This document shows positions 13,422 to 20,388 of a stretch of 24,482 bases of DNA, in pieces. Source of the stretch: an uncultured Bdellovibrio sp. (lineage in GTDB: Bacteria > Bdellovibrionota > Bdellovibrionia > Bdellovibrionales > Bdellovibrionaceae). How positions within the stretch are numbered: position 1 is the first letter of the stretch; every line of letters starts with the position of its first letter. Where the stretch lies: NCBI RefSeq assembly GCF_946478835.1, contig NZ_CAMLDV010000039.1:1-24482 (forward strand). The letters are read 5' to 3'. The position numbers and the translations under genes are program-made. The notes under the pieces were generated by a model that searched no databases, had not been told where the DNA came from, and worked only from the letters and a program-made list of their open reading frames with translations.

Positions 13422-14166
13422 TTTTAGTATCCTCCTCCTCTTTTTTCGCGAAGGCTTCAGGGTTGATCGTCAACACCCACTCTTTATAAGCAGCATACAC
13501 CTGTTGAATCGGTCCTGGCGGATGAACCGGACCAACGTGCAAAACCAATTTTCCCGGCAATGGAATCGGCTGACCTTTTGGCCAAAGTTCCATATTGCCT
13601 TCAAGATATGTGAATAAAAGAGGTGTTTGCGTTCTTTCAGAGAAAATAGAAACCCCACGTTTGAATTCCTGAATTTTCCCATCTTTGGAGCGTGTGCCCT
13701 CAGGGAAAATAATCAACCACATGCGAGGAAGTTCCGTGAGTAATTTTAAAATCAAATTGATCGCTTCACCCTTACGGTCTTTGCGGTCGATTGGAATGGC
13801 GCCCAAACAGTGCTTTGAAAAAAATGTGAAAAGCGCATTCGTAAAGAAGTAATCTTTTGCGGCAGCGATATAAAGATTCAACCAATAACGGCGAGGAATG
13901 GAAGCTGCGATAGAAACCGCATCCAAGTGACTTGCGTGATTGCTGATAATAATTAACTTCGGCTGAGTCGCGTAGATCTCCTTAAACGGAGTTCCTTTGA
14001 CCTGTAGGCGAATATAAAATTTAAAAGCGAGGTTTTTAAGAAAGATCGACCACAAAAAACGCATGAACACGCTGAACATGTCGATATGACGTGTGAACAG
14101 CGGTAAGTGTTTTAAGTAAGTCGGCAGTTTGGTCCACTGCTCGTTATCGTAGTTCCAATCTTTCAT
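13402..14166 (-). CDS. plsC: PlsC-type 1-acylglycerol-3-phosphate acyltransferase
   Basis: A 254-residue membrane-associated acyltransferase. Motif I is NHASHLD, the catalytic H-x4-D pair being His77 and Asp82; motif III is FPEGTRS (154-160); IPIDRKDRKG around 124-133 is motif II. The family adds a second acyl chain to lysophosphatidic acid, giving phosphatidic acid for phospholipid synthesis at the inner membrane. Motif I begins only at residue 76, after about 50 residues of mostly hydrophobic sequence that may hold a membrane segment. The gene overlaps the preceding cdsA-like gene by ATGA and the following hydrolase by 20 bases. With the next step of the pathway encoded directly upstream, the pair could make CDP-diacylglycerol. 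A specialised acyltransferase paralogue is possible. Confidence 0.88.
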   Translation of the reverse strand: MKDWNYDNEQWTKLPTYLKHLPLFTRHIDMFSVFMRFLWSIFLKNLAFKFYIRLQVKGTPFKEIYATQPKLIIISNHASHLDAVSIAASIPRRYWLNLYIAAAKDYFFTNALFTFFSKHCLGAIPIDRKDRKGEAINLILKLLTELPRMWLIIFPEGTRSKDGKIQEFKRGVSIFSERTQTPLLFTYLEGNMELWPKGQPIPLPGKLVLHVGPVHPPGPIQQVYAAYKEWVLTINPEAFAKKEEEDTKNDSEQL

Positions 14167-15107
14167 AGTAGAACCGTCATCACATAATAATAAATCGGAG
14201 CAACAAAAATCAATCTATCCACACGGTGAAGGAAATCTCCACGCCCGATAATAAAAGGTCCCACGGTTTTCATTCCGGCATCGCGACGAACTGCTGTCAT
14301 CACAAGGTCACCGACGAATCCACCTAAAGAGGCGACAAGACCTGATGCCAACCAGTATTTGTCAGAACCGTCTGGTAAAAGGAATCTCATGCAACCTGCC
14401 AGAAAGATCGTGAGGGCAATGGATGTCGCCGTACTTCCCACCGTACGACGAGGGTTGATTCCGGGGAACATTCTCCAACCACCGATATAGCGTCCAACCG
14501 CCAAGTTCGTGTTGTCGCAGAACTCTGTGAGGATAATCAAGTACATCACTTGGTAGACGCCATTCGGAAACTTTAAGATAAGTCCCAAATGCATGAAAGA
14601 CCAGCCCAGGAAAATAAATGCGAGAAGAGTCAACGACATGTATTGAATCATGCGTTTATAAGAGTTGCGTATCAGCGGCACAAGGCAACTGGCGCCCAAG
14701 ACCACCATCGGCATAGAGTTGTAAATGTCCAAGCGGTCATACCATGCGCAGACACCCAGACCAATAATTCCCGCATAACAGATCAAAACGAAATTACTGC
14801 GATGGAACATCCCCATAATTTGGAAAAAAATTTTAGCTCCCGCAATTGCCAGGATAGTCAAAAACACCAAAGGCCATGGTTCAGGTAGGCCCATCACCAA
14901 GAACATCAAAGGAGCTGCAATCAGCCAACTCTTAATGCTCGCCCATGATTGAACGAAGTAATAGTTCTTGTTTCTAAAAAAGAAAATGATCGCACCAGAG
15001 ACAAAGATGATCGAAAGAACAATCAAAACAGTTTGGCGATAAATATGGCTTTCCCAAGCTGTTGGCATATTGAGGCGGATTGGAAAGCTGATGTCGAAAA
15101 AATTCAT
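14163..15107 (-). CDS. cdsA: CdsA-like phosphatidate cytidylyltransferase
   Basis: A 314-residue polytopic membrane protein with about eight hydrophobic segments. The C-terminal signature of the family is clear: GFVGDLVMTAVRRDAGMKTV, then GRGDFLHRVDRLIF (about residues 264-301), with ILTEFCDNTNLAVGRYIGG before it. CdsA makes CDP-diacylglycerol from phosphatidic acid and CTP. The signature departs from the common form: GRGDFLHRVDR in place of GHGG-DR-D, and EFCDN where DTGAY-type sequence is usual. It may therefore be a YnbB-like paralogue rather than the housekeeping enzyme. It overlaps plsC by ATGA and begins at a TAATG junction with the regulator gene, so all three are probably translated from one mRNA. 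Confidence 0.85.
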   Translation of the reverse strand: MNFFDISFPIRLNMPTAWESHIYRQTVLIVLSIIFVSGAIIFFFRNKNYYFVQSWASIKSWLIAAPLMFLVMGLPEPWPLVFLTILAIAGAKIFFQIMGMFHRSNFVLICYAGIIGLGVCAWYDRLDIYNSMPMVVLGASCLVPLIRNSYKRMIQYMSLTLLAFIFLGWSFMHLGLILKFPNGVYQVMYLIILTEFCDNTNLAVGRYIGGWRMFPGINPRRTVGSTATSIALTIFLAGCMRFLLPDGSDKYWLASGLVASLGGFVGDLVMTAVRRDAGMKTVGPFIIGRGDFLHRVDRLIFVAPIYYYVMTVLL

Positions 15108-16465
15108 TACGAAGGTTCCTCTTCAATTTTGTAGTCTTTGATTTTCTTATAAAGATTTGAACGCGAGACCTGCAGAATTTTCGCCGCCGCTTCAATGTCA
15201 CTAGTTTGTTTTAAAACCGTGCGAATTGCATGCGCTTCAAACTCTTCCACCAAAGTGTTAAGTCCTTTGTTAAAATCAATCGTCGTGTAAGAAGGAGCCC
15301 CTACAGGCGTCGCTGTCGGTCTCAACCAACTGGTGACATCTTCTTCACGAATAAATGGCAGGGGAGAAGTCAGGCTCAGTTGTTCACAAACGCGTTTCAG
15401 TTCACGCACGTTTCCGGGCCAGTTGTATTTCTTTAAAGACGCAAGTCCATCTTCGGCAATTGTTTTATTGCGACGAGGACGTTCCGCTTCTAGAAAATGT
15501 TTTGCAAGCTCATCGATATCTTCAAGGCGTTCACGCAATGGTGGAAGGTCAATACGCTGAGAAGCCAAACGGTAAAGCAAGTCTTCGCGGAATTCTTCAG
15601 CGGCAACCATTTTTTCCAAGGATCTATTGCTTGCAGCAATCACGCGTGTTTTTACTTGGGAGCTTTCTTTTGCTCCCACTCTGCGGACTTCGCCGGTTTC
15701 GAGGAAGCGTAAAAGTTTTGCTTGCTGGCTCAGTGGCAAGGCTTCGATTTCGTCTAAGAATAAATCTCCACCATTGGCCGCTTCCGTAAGACCCACTTTG
15801 TTTTGTTCAGCGCCGGTGAAGGCACCCTTTACGTGACCAAACATTTCGGATTCAAAAAGATTTTCAGGAATGCTCGCAAGGTTCACGGCAATGAAAGGAC
15901 GATCGCCTTCTTGTTCGTGCAAAAGACGCGCGACCACTTCTTTACCGCAACCTGTTTCACCTTCGATCAACACCGGACTTGTTTCACCGCGAAGATCGGC
16001 AATGCGTTTTTTAATTTTTTGCGAAGCTTGAGAACTTCCCACCCAGCGAGCGCTGTGACGACTTGCGCTTGGGTCCATGCTGCGCAAATCCCAAAGAGCT
16101 TCGATTTTTTCTAAGATCAAAAGAATCTCTTCCGGCATCAAAGGTTTTGCGAGGAATCTTTGCGCGCCCGCTTTAAGGCAGCTCTCCATCAAGGGGCGAC
16201 TTAAGTCCCCTGACATCGCGACCACTTCAAGTTGGTTGTTATGCTTGATCAGCTTTTCGATGACCTGAGGTCCCGCTGCTTTGGTCGAGCCCGGCTCCAA
16301 ATGCATGTCCACGAAAGCGGCGTGATAGAAACGCTCGTATTGAATGGCTTCAAGCTTGGGAGCTGAAAAAACCTTCCAATGAGTCGGCAAACACATCTTT
16401 AAAGACTGATGAACCAACGGATCATCGTCGACGATAAGTAGAGAAAAAACTCGAGTTGATGCCAT
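15107..16465 (-). CDS. NtrC-type sigma-54-dependent response regulator
   Basis: A 452-residue protein in three parts. The receiver domain (1-120) has the acidic pocket Asp13-Asp15, phospho-acceptor Asp53 in FVDMHLEP, Ser85 and Lys107. The AAA+ domain (about 142-365) has Walker A GETGCGKE (169-176), the sigma-54 contact loop GAFTGA (214-219), Walker B DLFLDE (234-239) and GNVREL (351-356). The C-terminal Fis-type helix-turn-helix ends the protein (EAAAKILQVSRSNLYKKIKD). All key residues are intact, so it should activate sigma-54 promoters when phosphorylated. No sensor kinase is next to it. GGAGGAT sits directly ahead of the ATG. It heads the run of lipid genes with a one-base TAATG overlap. 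It is divergent from serA. Confidence 0.92.
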   Translation of the reverse strand: MASTRVFSLLIVDDDPLVHQSLKMCLPTHWKVFSAPKLEAIQYERFYHAAFVDMHLEPGSTKAAGPQVIEKLIKHNNQLEVVAMSGDLSRPLMESCLKAGAQRFLAKPLMPEEILLILEKIEALWDLRSMDPSASRHSARWVGSSQASQKIKKRIADLRGETSPVLIEGETGCGKEVVARLLHEQEGDRPFIAVNLASIPENLFESEMFGHVKGAFTGAEQNKVGLTEAANGGDLFLDEIEALPLSQQAKLLRFLETGEVRRVGAKESSQVKTRVIAASNRSLEKMVAAEEFREDLLYRLASQRIDLPPLRERLEDIDELAKHFLEAERPRRNKTIAEDGLASLKKYNWPGNVRELKRVCEQLSLTSPLPFIREEDVTSWLRPTATPVGAPSYTTIDFNKGLNTLVEEFEAHAIRTVLKQTSDIEAAAKILQVSRSNLYKKIKDYKIEEEPS

Positions 16466-16572
16466 ATCCTCCAGTCTGGCTTGTGAGGAGTCCTTTGACT
16501 ACTCATTTCGCGCATAGTCAGTAGTGACGAAGGCCTACTTTGTGATTAAACTTAAGGAAGTTGGAGGTGCCC

Positions 16573-17778
16573 GTGAGCGCTCTCAGAATTCTTCTTGTTG
16601 AAAACATTCATCCGGTTGCTAGAGACACACTTATTGCTGAGGGATTTAAAGTCGATTTGATCTCTCACGCGCCCTCTGAAGAAGAGCTTCTTAAGATTCT
16701 TCCGAATTATGATGTGCTTGGCATTCGTTCAAAAACAGAAATCACTGCCGAGGTTCTCAGAAAAAATCCACAACTGACAACAATCGGTTGCTTCTGCATC
16801 GGTACAAATCAGGTCGACTTAATGACTGCGCGAGAGTGCGGAGTTCCGGTGTTCAACGCACCTCACTCGAACACACGTTCGGTGGCTGAACTTGTCATTG
16901 CAGAAATGATTTCGTTATCTCGTCAATTAGGAGATCGCAATACAAAAGCTCACGTCGGTGAGTGGGTGAAATCGGCAGAAGGTTCGCGCGAAGTGCGCGG
17001 CAAAACTGTCGGCATCGTAGGCTACGGTCACATCGGAAGCCAAGTGAGTATTTTGGCTGAAGCGATGGGACTTCGCGTGGTGTTCTACGATGTGCTTAAG
17101 AAATTACCTCTTGGAAATGCAGTTGCAAAAAGTTCGTTAGAAGAACTTCTTTCTGTTTCCGATTTTGTAACTTTACACGTTCCTGAAACTCCAGAAACCA
17201 AAGACATGATCGGCGCCAAAGAACTTTCGATGATGAAAAAAGGAAGTTACTTAATCAACGCGAGCCGTGGAACGGTTGTTGTGATTGAAGCGCTGGTTGA
17301 TGCGTTGAAGTCAAAACACATCGCCGGTTGTGCGATCGACGTTTTCCCAGAAGAGCCTGCAAGCAACAAAGAAAAATTTAAGTCTCCGTTGCAGGGTGTA
17401 TCTAACGTGATCCTCACTCCGCACATCGGGGGAAGTACCGAAGAAGCGCAGTACGCCATCGGCATGGAAGTCGCAGAAAGTTTCCGCCGTTATTTGAAAA
17501 TCGGTTCATCATCAGGCGCAGTGAATTTCCCGAATGTGGATTTGCCAGTGAAGCAGGGAACATCACGTATTTTGAATGTGCACAAAAATGAACCCGGCGT
17601 TCTTGGAGAAATCAACGGTTTGATCTCGAAAGCCGGCGCGAATATCGAGGGACAATATCTTTCGACAGACGAAAAAATCGGTTATCTCGTGATGGACGTT
17701 CACTCTACTCATGCCGATGCTTTAGCAGTAGAAATTGGAAAACTAGGTCGTTCGATCCGCACACGCGTGGTCTACTAA
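16573..17778 (+). CDS. serA: D-3-phosphoglycerate dehydrogenase
   Basis: A 401-residue enzyme for the first step of serine synthesis: NAD-dependent oxidation of 3-phosphoglycerate to 3-phosphohydroxypyruvate in the cytosol. Visible landmarks are the nucleotide-binding GYGHIG (about 150-155), the catalytic Arg in NASRGTVV (232), Glu in DVFPEEP, and His in TPHIGGST (284). A C-terminal ACT domain (RILNVHKNEPGVLGEINGLI onward) is the usual site of serine feedback inhibition. The length matches the E. coli-type enzyme. I chose GTG 16573 because GGAGG sits five bases before it; an in-frame TTG at 16561 includes that site. It stands alone, divergent from the regulator, with a hairpin after its stop. 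Confidence 0.95.
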   Translation: MSALRILLVENIHPVARDTLIAEGFKVDLISHAPSEEELLKILPNYDVLGIRSKTEITAEVLRKNPQLTTIGCFCIGTNQVDLMTARECGVPVFNAPHSNTRSVAELVIAEMISLSRQLGDRNTKAHVGEWVKSAEGSREVRGKTVGIVGYGHIGSQVSILAEAMGLRVVFYDVLKKLPLGNAVAKSSLEELLSVSDFVTLHVPETPETKDMIGAKELSMMKKGSYLINASRGTVVVIEALVDALKSKHIAGCAIDVFPEEPASNKEKFKSPLQGVSNVILTPHIGGSTEEAQYAIGMEVAESFRRYLKIGSSSGAVNFPNVDLPVKQGTSRILNVHKNEPGVLGEINGLISKAGANIEGQYLSTDEKIGYLVMDVHSTHADALAVEIGKLGRSIRTRVVY

Positions 17779-17784
17779 ATGCAC

Positions 17785-17816
17785 TAAGGGGATCTTGCTC
17801 TCGCCAGATCCCCTTA
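17785..17816 (+). terminator. Hairpin after serA, possible terminator
   Basis: TAAGGGGATCT and AGATCCCCTTA form a perfect 11-bp stem around a 10-base loop, starting six bases after the serA stop. There is no T run behind it, so it may be a stabilising 3' hairpin or an attenuator ahead of the small gene at 17856 rather than a full terminator. Confidence 0.55.
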
Positions 17817-17855
17817 AGTGGCCTTCCCGGTCCGAAACTACCGAGGAGGTCCGAT

Positions 17856-17966
17856 ATGCGTAAAAGTGAGTATTTACGTTTTCGGCGAATTTTAAAAGTT
17901 ACTAAAGGCCTTTTAGTTATTATTTGGATGATCCTTTTAATAATTATCAAACTTAAGTCGCTTTAA
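17856..17966 (+). CDS. Membrane microprotein, 36 aa
   Basis: A short gene with a near-perfect ribosome-binding site: GAGGAGGT, five bases before the ATG. The product begins MRKSEYLRFRRILKVTK, strongly basic, continues GLLVIIWMILLIII, a single hydrophobic helix, and ends KLKSL. This is a positive-inside single-span membrane peptide. No family was recognised. Size, charge and hydrophobicity are like those of small membrane regulators and of type I toxin peptides, but no antisense RNA could be shown. It is 77 bp behind serA, after that gene's hairpin, and is followed by two stem-loops (17972-18000, 18008-18024). The minus-strand frame covering it is a shadow. Confidence 0.6.
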   Translation: MRKSEYLRFRRILKVTKGLLVIIWMILLIIIKLKSL

Positions 17967-17971
17967 AGTTA

Positions 17972-18024
17972 AACAGACGCCCTTTCATTCAAGGTCTGTT
18001 CCAAGGTCGGGACTGAAAATCCCG
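17972..18024. other. Two consecutive stem-loops after the microprotein gene
   Basis: AACAGAC (17972-17978) pairs with GTCTGTT (17994-18000) across a 15-base loop. CGGGA (18008-18012) pairs with TCCCG (18020-18024) across CTGAAAA. Neither has a T run. They sit in a 185-bp stretch without any other gene. They may be an RNA 3' structure or part of a small RNA. Confidence 0.4.
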
Positions 18025-18093
18025 GATTGGGATTGAGTCATGGAGGACTGGCGAGGGCACTTACTTAATAAATTTTGCTAAGGCTTTCCTTGC

Positions 18094-18116
18094 AAAAAGG
18101 TACGCCGTACCTTTTT
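18094..18116. terminator. Bidirectional terminator
   Basis: AAAAAGGTAC-GCC-GTACCTTTTT: a perfect 10-bp stem with a three-base loop (the outer loop bases can also pair), ending in T on both strands. It separates the plus-strand microprotein/serA stretch from the minus-strand bolA operon, which ends 36 bases away. Confidence 0.75.
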
Positions 18117-18151
18117 GAAACGCGTTGTAGCCAGAAAAAAGAAGCAGGCAC

Positions 18152-19534
18152 CTAAATAACTTTCCCGGGGTTCATGATGTTGTCTGGATCGAAAACTTTC
18201 TTGATCCCGCGCATGATTTCGATTTCGGCGTTTGAGCGTGTGTAGTTGAGGAAAGATTTTTTTGTTAAACCCACGCCGTGTTCTGCAGAGATCGAACCTT
18301 TATATTTTTTCACAGTATCGAAAACCATGACATCGACTTTGCGGCATTCTTGGACGAACTCTTCCTTCGTCATTCCAGCGGGTCTTAGGATGTTAATATG
18401 CAAATTGCCGTCACCAATGTGACCGAACCACACCACTTCCCACGTCGGGTAAGCTTGCGCCAAAACTTTATCAAGGTCTTCCATAAACGGAGGAACTTTC
18501 GAAATCGTCACGGCGATGTCGTTTTTGTACGGAGAGTATTTCGCCAAAGATTCTGAGATGTCTTCGCGGTAGCGCCAGAAAGTCGCCGCTTGCACATCCG
18601 ACTGACTGATGACGCCGTCAAGAACCCAACCCTCTTCCAGGCATTTTTCAAACACACCCAAAGCATGTTCTTCATCTTGTTCGTTGCGAGTTTCAACTTC
18701 CGCTAAAACATAAAACGGAGATTGAGTCTCAAGAGGAGCGGGAAGGCCCGTGTTTTCCAAAACTTTTTTAAGCGCTTTATCAGAGAACATTTCAAACGCC
18801 ACCAAAGACGTTTTAGTTTTAAACTCTGCAAAGATTTTCATCACAGCATCAAGGCCACTGACAGCCATCACCAAAACTTTCATCGGTGGGGGAGCAGGAG
18901 CTAACTTGATTGTTGCTTCAACGATAAAACCCAAAGTTCCTTCAGAGCCGACAAACAAATGACGAAGATCATAACCAGTCGCATTTTTTACAAGGCCGTT
19001 GTTAAGCTCAAGAATATCGCCAGTTCCTGTGACAACTTTAAGACCCGCGATCCACTCGCGAGTCAAACCGTAACGAACGACTTTGATACCGCCCGCATTG
19101 GTGGCGATATTTCCGCCCATTTGCGAAGAACCCGTCGCCGCAAAATCCACGGGATAAAAAAGATGTTTTGAATGCGCAAATTCTTGAAGAGCTTCGGTCA
19201 CAACACCAGGCTCGATCACGACACTTTGATCGACCGGACTGAAATCTTTGATCTTGTTCATTTGATCAAAAGACACAACGACTTCACCTTGAGTGGCTAC
19301 AGCAGAACCGGAAAGACCCGTGCGGCCTCCGGAAGGAACAAGAGCGATTTTATTTTTGCGCGCCCATTTGACAAGGGCGACAACGTCTTCAGTTTTACGA
19401 GGAAAAACAATCGCCGAAGCTTTGATGTCGAAGTACGTCGTCCAGTCTTTACCCCAATACTTGAGGCTCTCCTCATCGGTTTTGATTTGGTCTTTTTGCA
19501 AAAAACTTTCAAGCTCGATGAGGGCCGTCGACAT
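18152..19534 (-). CDS. FAD-linked oxidase, D-2-hydroxyglutarate/glycolate/D-lactate dehydrogenase type
   Basis: A 460-residue flavoenzyme of the GlcD/D2HGDH/Dld family. The FAD-binding PCMH domain shows VPSGGRTGLSGSAV (66-79), GSSQMGGNIATNAGGIKVVR (135-154), then YG, and NATGYDLRHLFVGSEGTLGF (184-203). The C-terminal cap has FGHIGDGNLHINI with likely metal ligands His372 and His379, and SAEHGVG with Glu418-His419. These residues are those of D-2-hydroxyacid dehydrogenases passing electrons to a flavoprotein or quinone. A single-chain enzyme without GlcE/GlcF partners is more like D-2-hydroxyglutarate or D-lactate dehydrogenase than glycolate oxidase. It is the last gene of the bolA-grxD-DUF2892 operon (eight bases after the preceding stop) and points towards serA, whose side product it might recycle. 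Confidence 0.85.
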   Translation of the reverse strand: MSTALIELESFLQKDQIKTDEESLKYWGKDWTTYFDIKASAIVFPRKTEDVVALVKWARKNKIALVPSGGRTGLSGSAVATQGEVVVSFDQMNKIKDFSPVDQSVVIEPGVVTEALQEFAHSKHLFYPVDFAATGSSQMGGNIATNAGGIKVVRYGLTREWIAGLKVVTGTGDILELNNGLVKNATGYDLRHLFVGSEGTLGFIVEATIKLAPAPPPMKVLVMAVSGLDAVMKIFAEFKTKTSLVAFEMFSDKALKKVLENTGLPAPLETQSPFYVLAEVETRNEQDEEHALGVFEKCLEEGWVLDGVISQSDVQAATFWRYREDISESLAKYSPYKNDIAVTISKVPPFMEDLDKVLAQAYPTWEVVWFGHIGDGNLHINILRPAGMTKEEFVQECRKVDVMVFDTVKKYKGSISAEHGVGLTKKSFLNYTRSNAEIEIMRGIKKVFDPDNIMNPGKVI

Positions 19535-19542
19535 ACAACATC

Positions 19543-19752
19543 CTATTCTTCGTCAGGAATGGCTCGGTGGAAATCTTTCAGAGTTCTAATTCTAAAGAAA
19601 GCGTACAGGGGACACAAGCCCCAAGCCGCTGTGATAAGACCATAGATGCCAACATACGCCCAAAAAGGACCGCCCGCGATGGCGTAAGTCGTCAGAATCA
19701 CGCCAAAGATAAATCTTAAAATGCGGTCCCAAACGGCGACGTTACATCTCAT
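19543..19752 (-). CDS. DUF2892 small membrane protein
   Basis: A 69-residue protein beginning MRCNVAVWDRILRFIFGVIL with two hydrophobic helices (about 11-27 and 30-50) joined by a glycine turn (AGGPFWAYVG), then GLCPLYAFFRI. The MR-NV--WDR-LR start and the G-CPLY motif are those of DUF2892, found alone or fused to rhodanese domains as in YgaP. The cysteine in CPLY may matter for sulphur transfer, but function is not established. It starts one base after the grxD stop and overlaps nothing, so it is surely co-transcribed with grxD. Confidence 0.85.
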   Translation of the reverse strand: MRCNVAVWDRILRFIFGVILTTYAIAGGPFWAYVGIYGLITAAWGLCPLYAFFRIRTLKDFHRAIPDEE

Positions 19753-19753
19753 A

Positions 19754-20059
19754 TTACTTCAATAGCTCTTGAAGTTCGCCTGATTGGTACATTTCCATCA
19801 TGATATCGCTTCCGCCCACCAACTGCTTGTTGATGTAAAGTTGCGGAATTGTCGGCCAGTTGCCGTATTCTTTGATACCAGAGCGGATTTCTTCATCGTC
19901 CAAAACGTTCACGTCGTGGAATTGCACGCCGATGTCTTGCAAAATAGCACAAGCACGCGCAGAGAAACCGCACATTGGGAACTGTTGCGTTCCTTTCATG
20001 AAAAGTACGATTTTGTTTTGGCTCAAAATATTATCAATTCTTTCGTGTGTAGTAGACAT
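19754..20059 (-). CDS. grxD: Monothiol glutaredoxin (Grx4/GrxD type)
   Basis: A 101-residue single-domain monothiol glutaredoxin. The active-site CGFS is at residues 30-33, the cis-proline region NWPTIPQLY at 67-75 and the glutathione-binding GGSD at 82-85; KGT-QFPMCGFS is the family hallmark. Such proteins hold a [2Fe-2S] cluster between two subunits or with BolA, and deliver clusters or signal iron status in the cytosol. AAGGGA lies six bases ahead of the ATG. The bolA gene is directly upstream (16 bp), so both partners of the Grx-BolA complex are made together. Confidence 0.95.
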   Translation of the reverse strand: MSTTHERIDNILSQNKIVLFMKGTQQFPMCGFSARACAILQDIGVQFHDVNVLDDEEIRSGIKEYGNWPTIPQLYINKQLVGGSDIMMEMYQSGELQELLK

Positions 20060-20075
20060 AGTGATCCCTTTTTAA

Positions 20076-20303
20076 TTACTTAATCTTAGTCTTGATTGAG
20101 AGCGCATGAACCTCGCCCGTCTTTAATTCTGGACCAAAGCAGGCCATGACATGTTGATGCTGCTGAATGCGAGTCATTCCCGCAAACACATCGCTTTCAA
20201 CAAACACTTCGTAGTGATCTTGGGTGCCGGTTAAATCGTAAACTTCGATTTTGGCCCCGGTGTAATGCTTCTCTAAACGTTCTTTCATTTGTTCTGGTGT
20301 CAT
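20076..20303 (-). CDS. BolA-family protein
   Basis: A 75-residue BolA/IbaG-like protein. The family core is seen as DHYEVFV (His30), RIQQHQHVMACFGPEL and VHALSIKT (His66); the histidines in these places are the usual cluster ligands in Grx-BolA complexes. The small size is closer to IbaG than to classic BolA. It is the first gene of the operon with grxD, DUF2892 and the FAD oxidase. No Shine-Dalgarno sequence stands before the ATG (the preceding bases are pyrimidine-rich), so a leaderless or unusual start is possible. Confidence 0.9.
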   Translation of the reverse strand: MTPEQMKERLEKHYTGAKIEVYDLTGTQDHYEVFVESDVFAGMTRIQQHQHVMACFGPELKTGEVHALSIKTKIK

Positions 20304-20352
20304 AGGAGGGGAAAGTAGCAGAGAGGGCCTATGAAGTCAGCCACGGCTCGTC

Positions 20353-20381
20353 TTGTATGACGCTGGATGTCGTTGTAGTAT
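20353..20381 (+). promoter_or_regulatory. Candidate promoter giving a leaderless phosphotransferase mRNA
   Basis: TTGTAT (20353-20358), 17 bp, TAGTAT (20376-20381). The -10 ends seven bases before the ATG at 20389, so transcription would start on that codon. This helps to choose that ATG over the one at 20380, which overlaps the -10. Confidence 0.45.
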
Positions 20382-20388
20382 GGGCTCT

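Noticed and set aside
15355..15789. 144-codon plus-strand frame
   Set aside because: Lies wholly inside the response-regulator gene on the other strand, whose domains are all intact.
16496..16525. Dyad TGACTA-N13-TAGTCA (with ACTACT/AGTAGT) between the regulator and serA genes
   Set aside because: Short arms; it could be an operator of the NtrC-type regulator, but no sigma-54 promoter (GG-N10-GC) was found near it.
19172..19645. 157-codon plus-strand frame
   Set aside because: Shadow of the FAD oxidase and DUF2892 genes; its sequence matches no family pattern.
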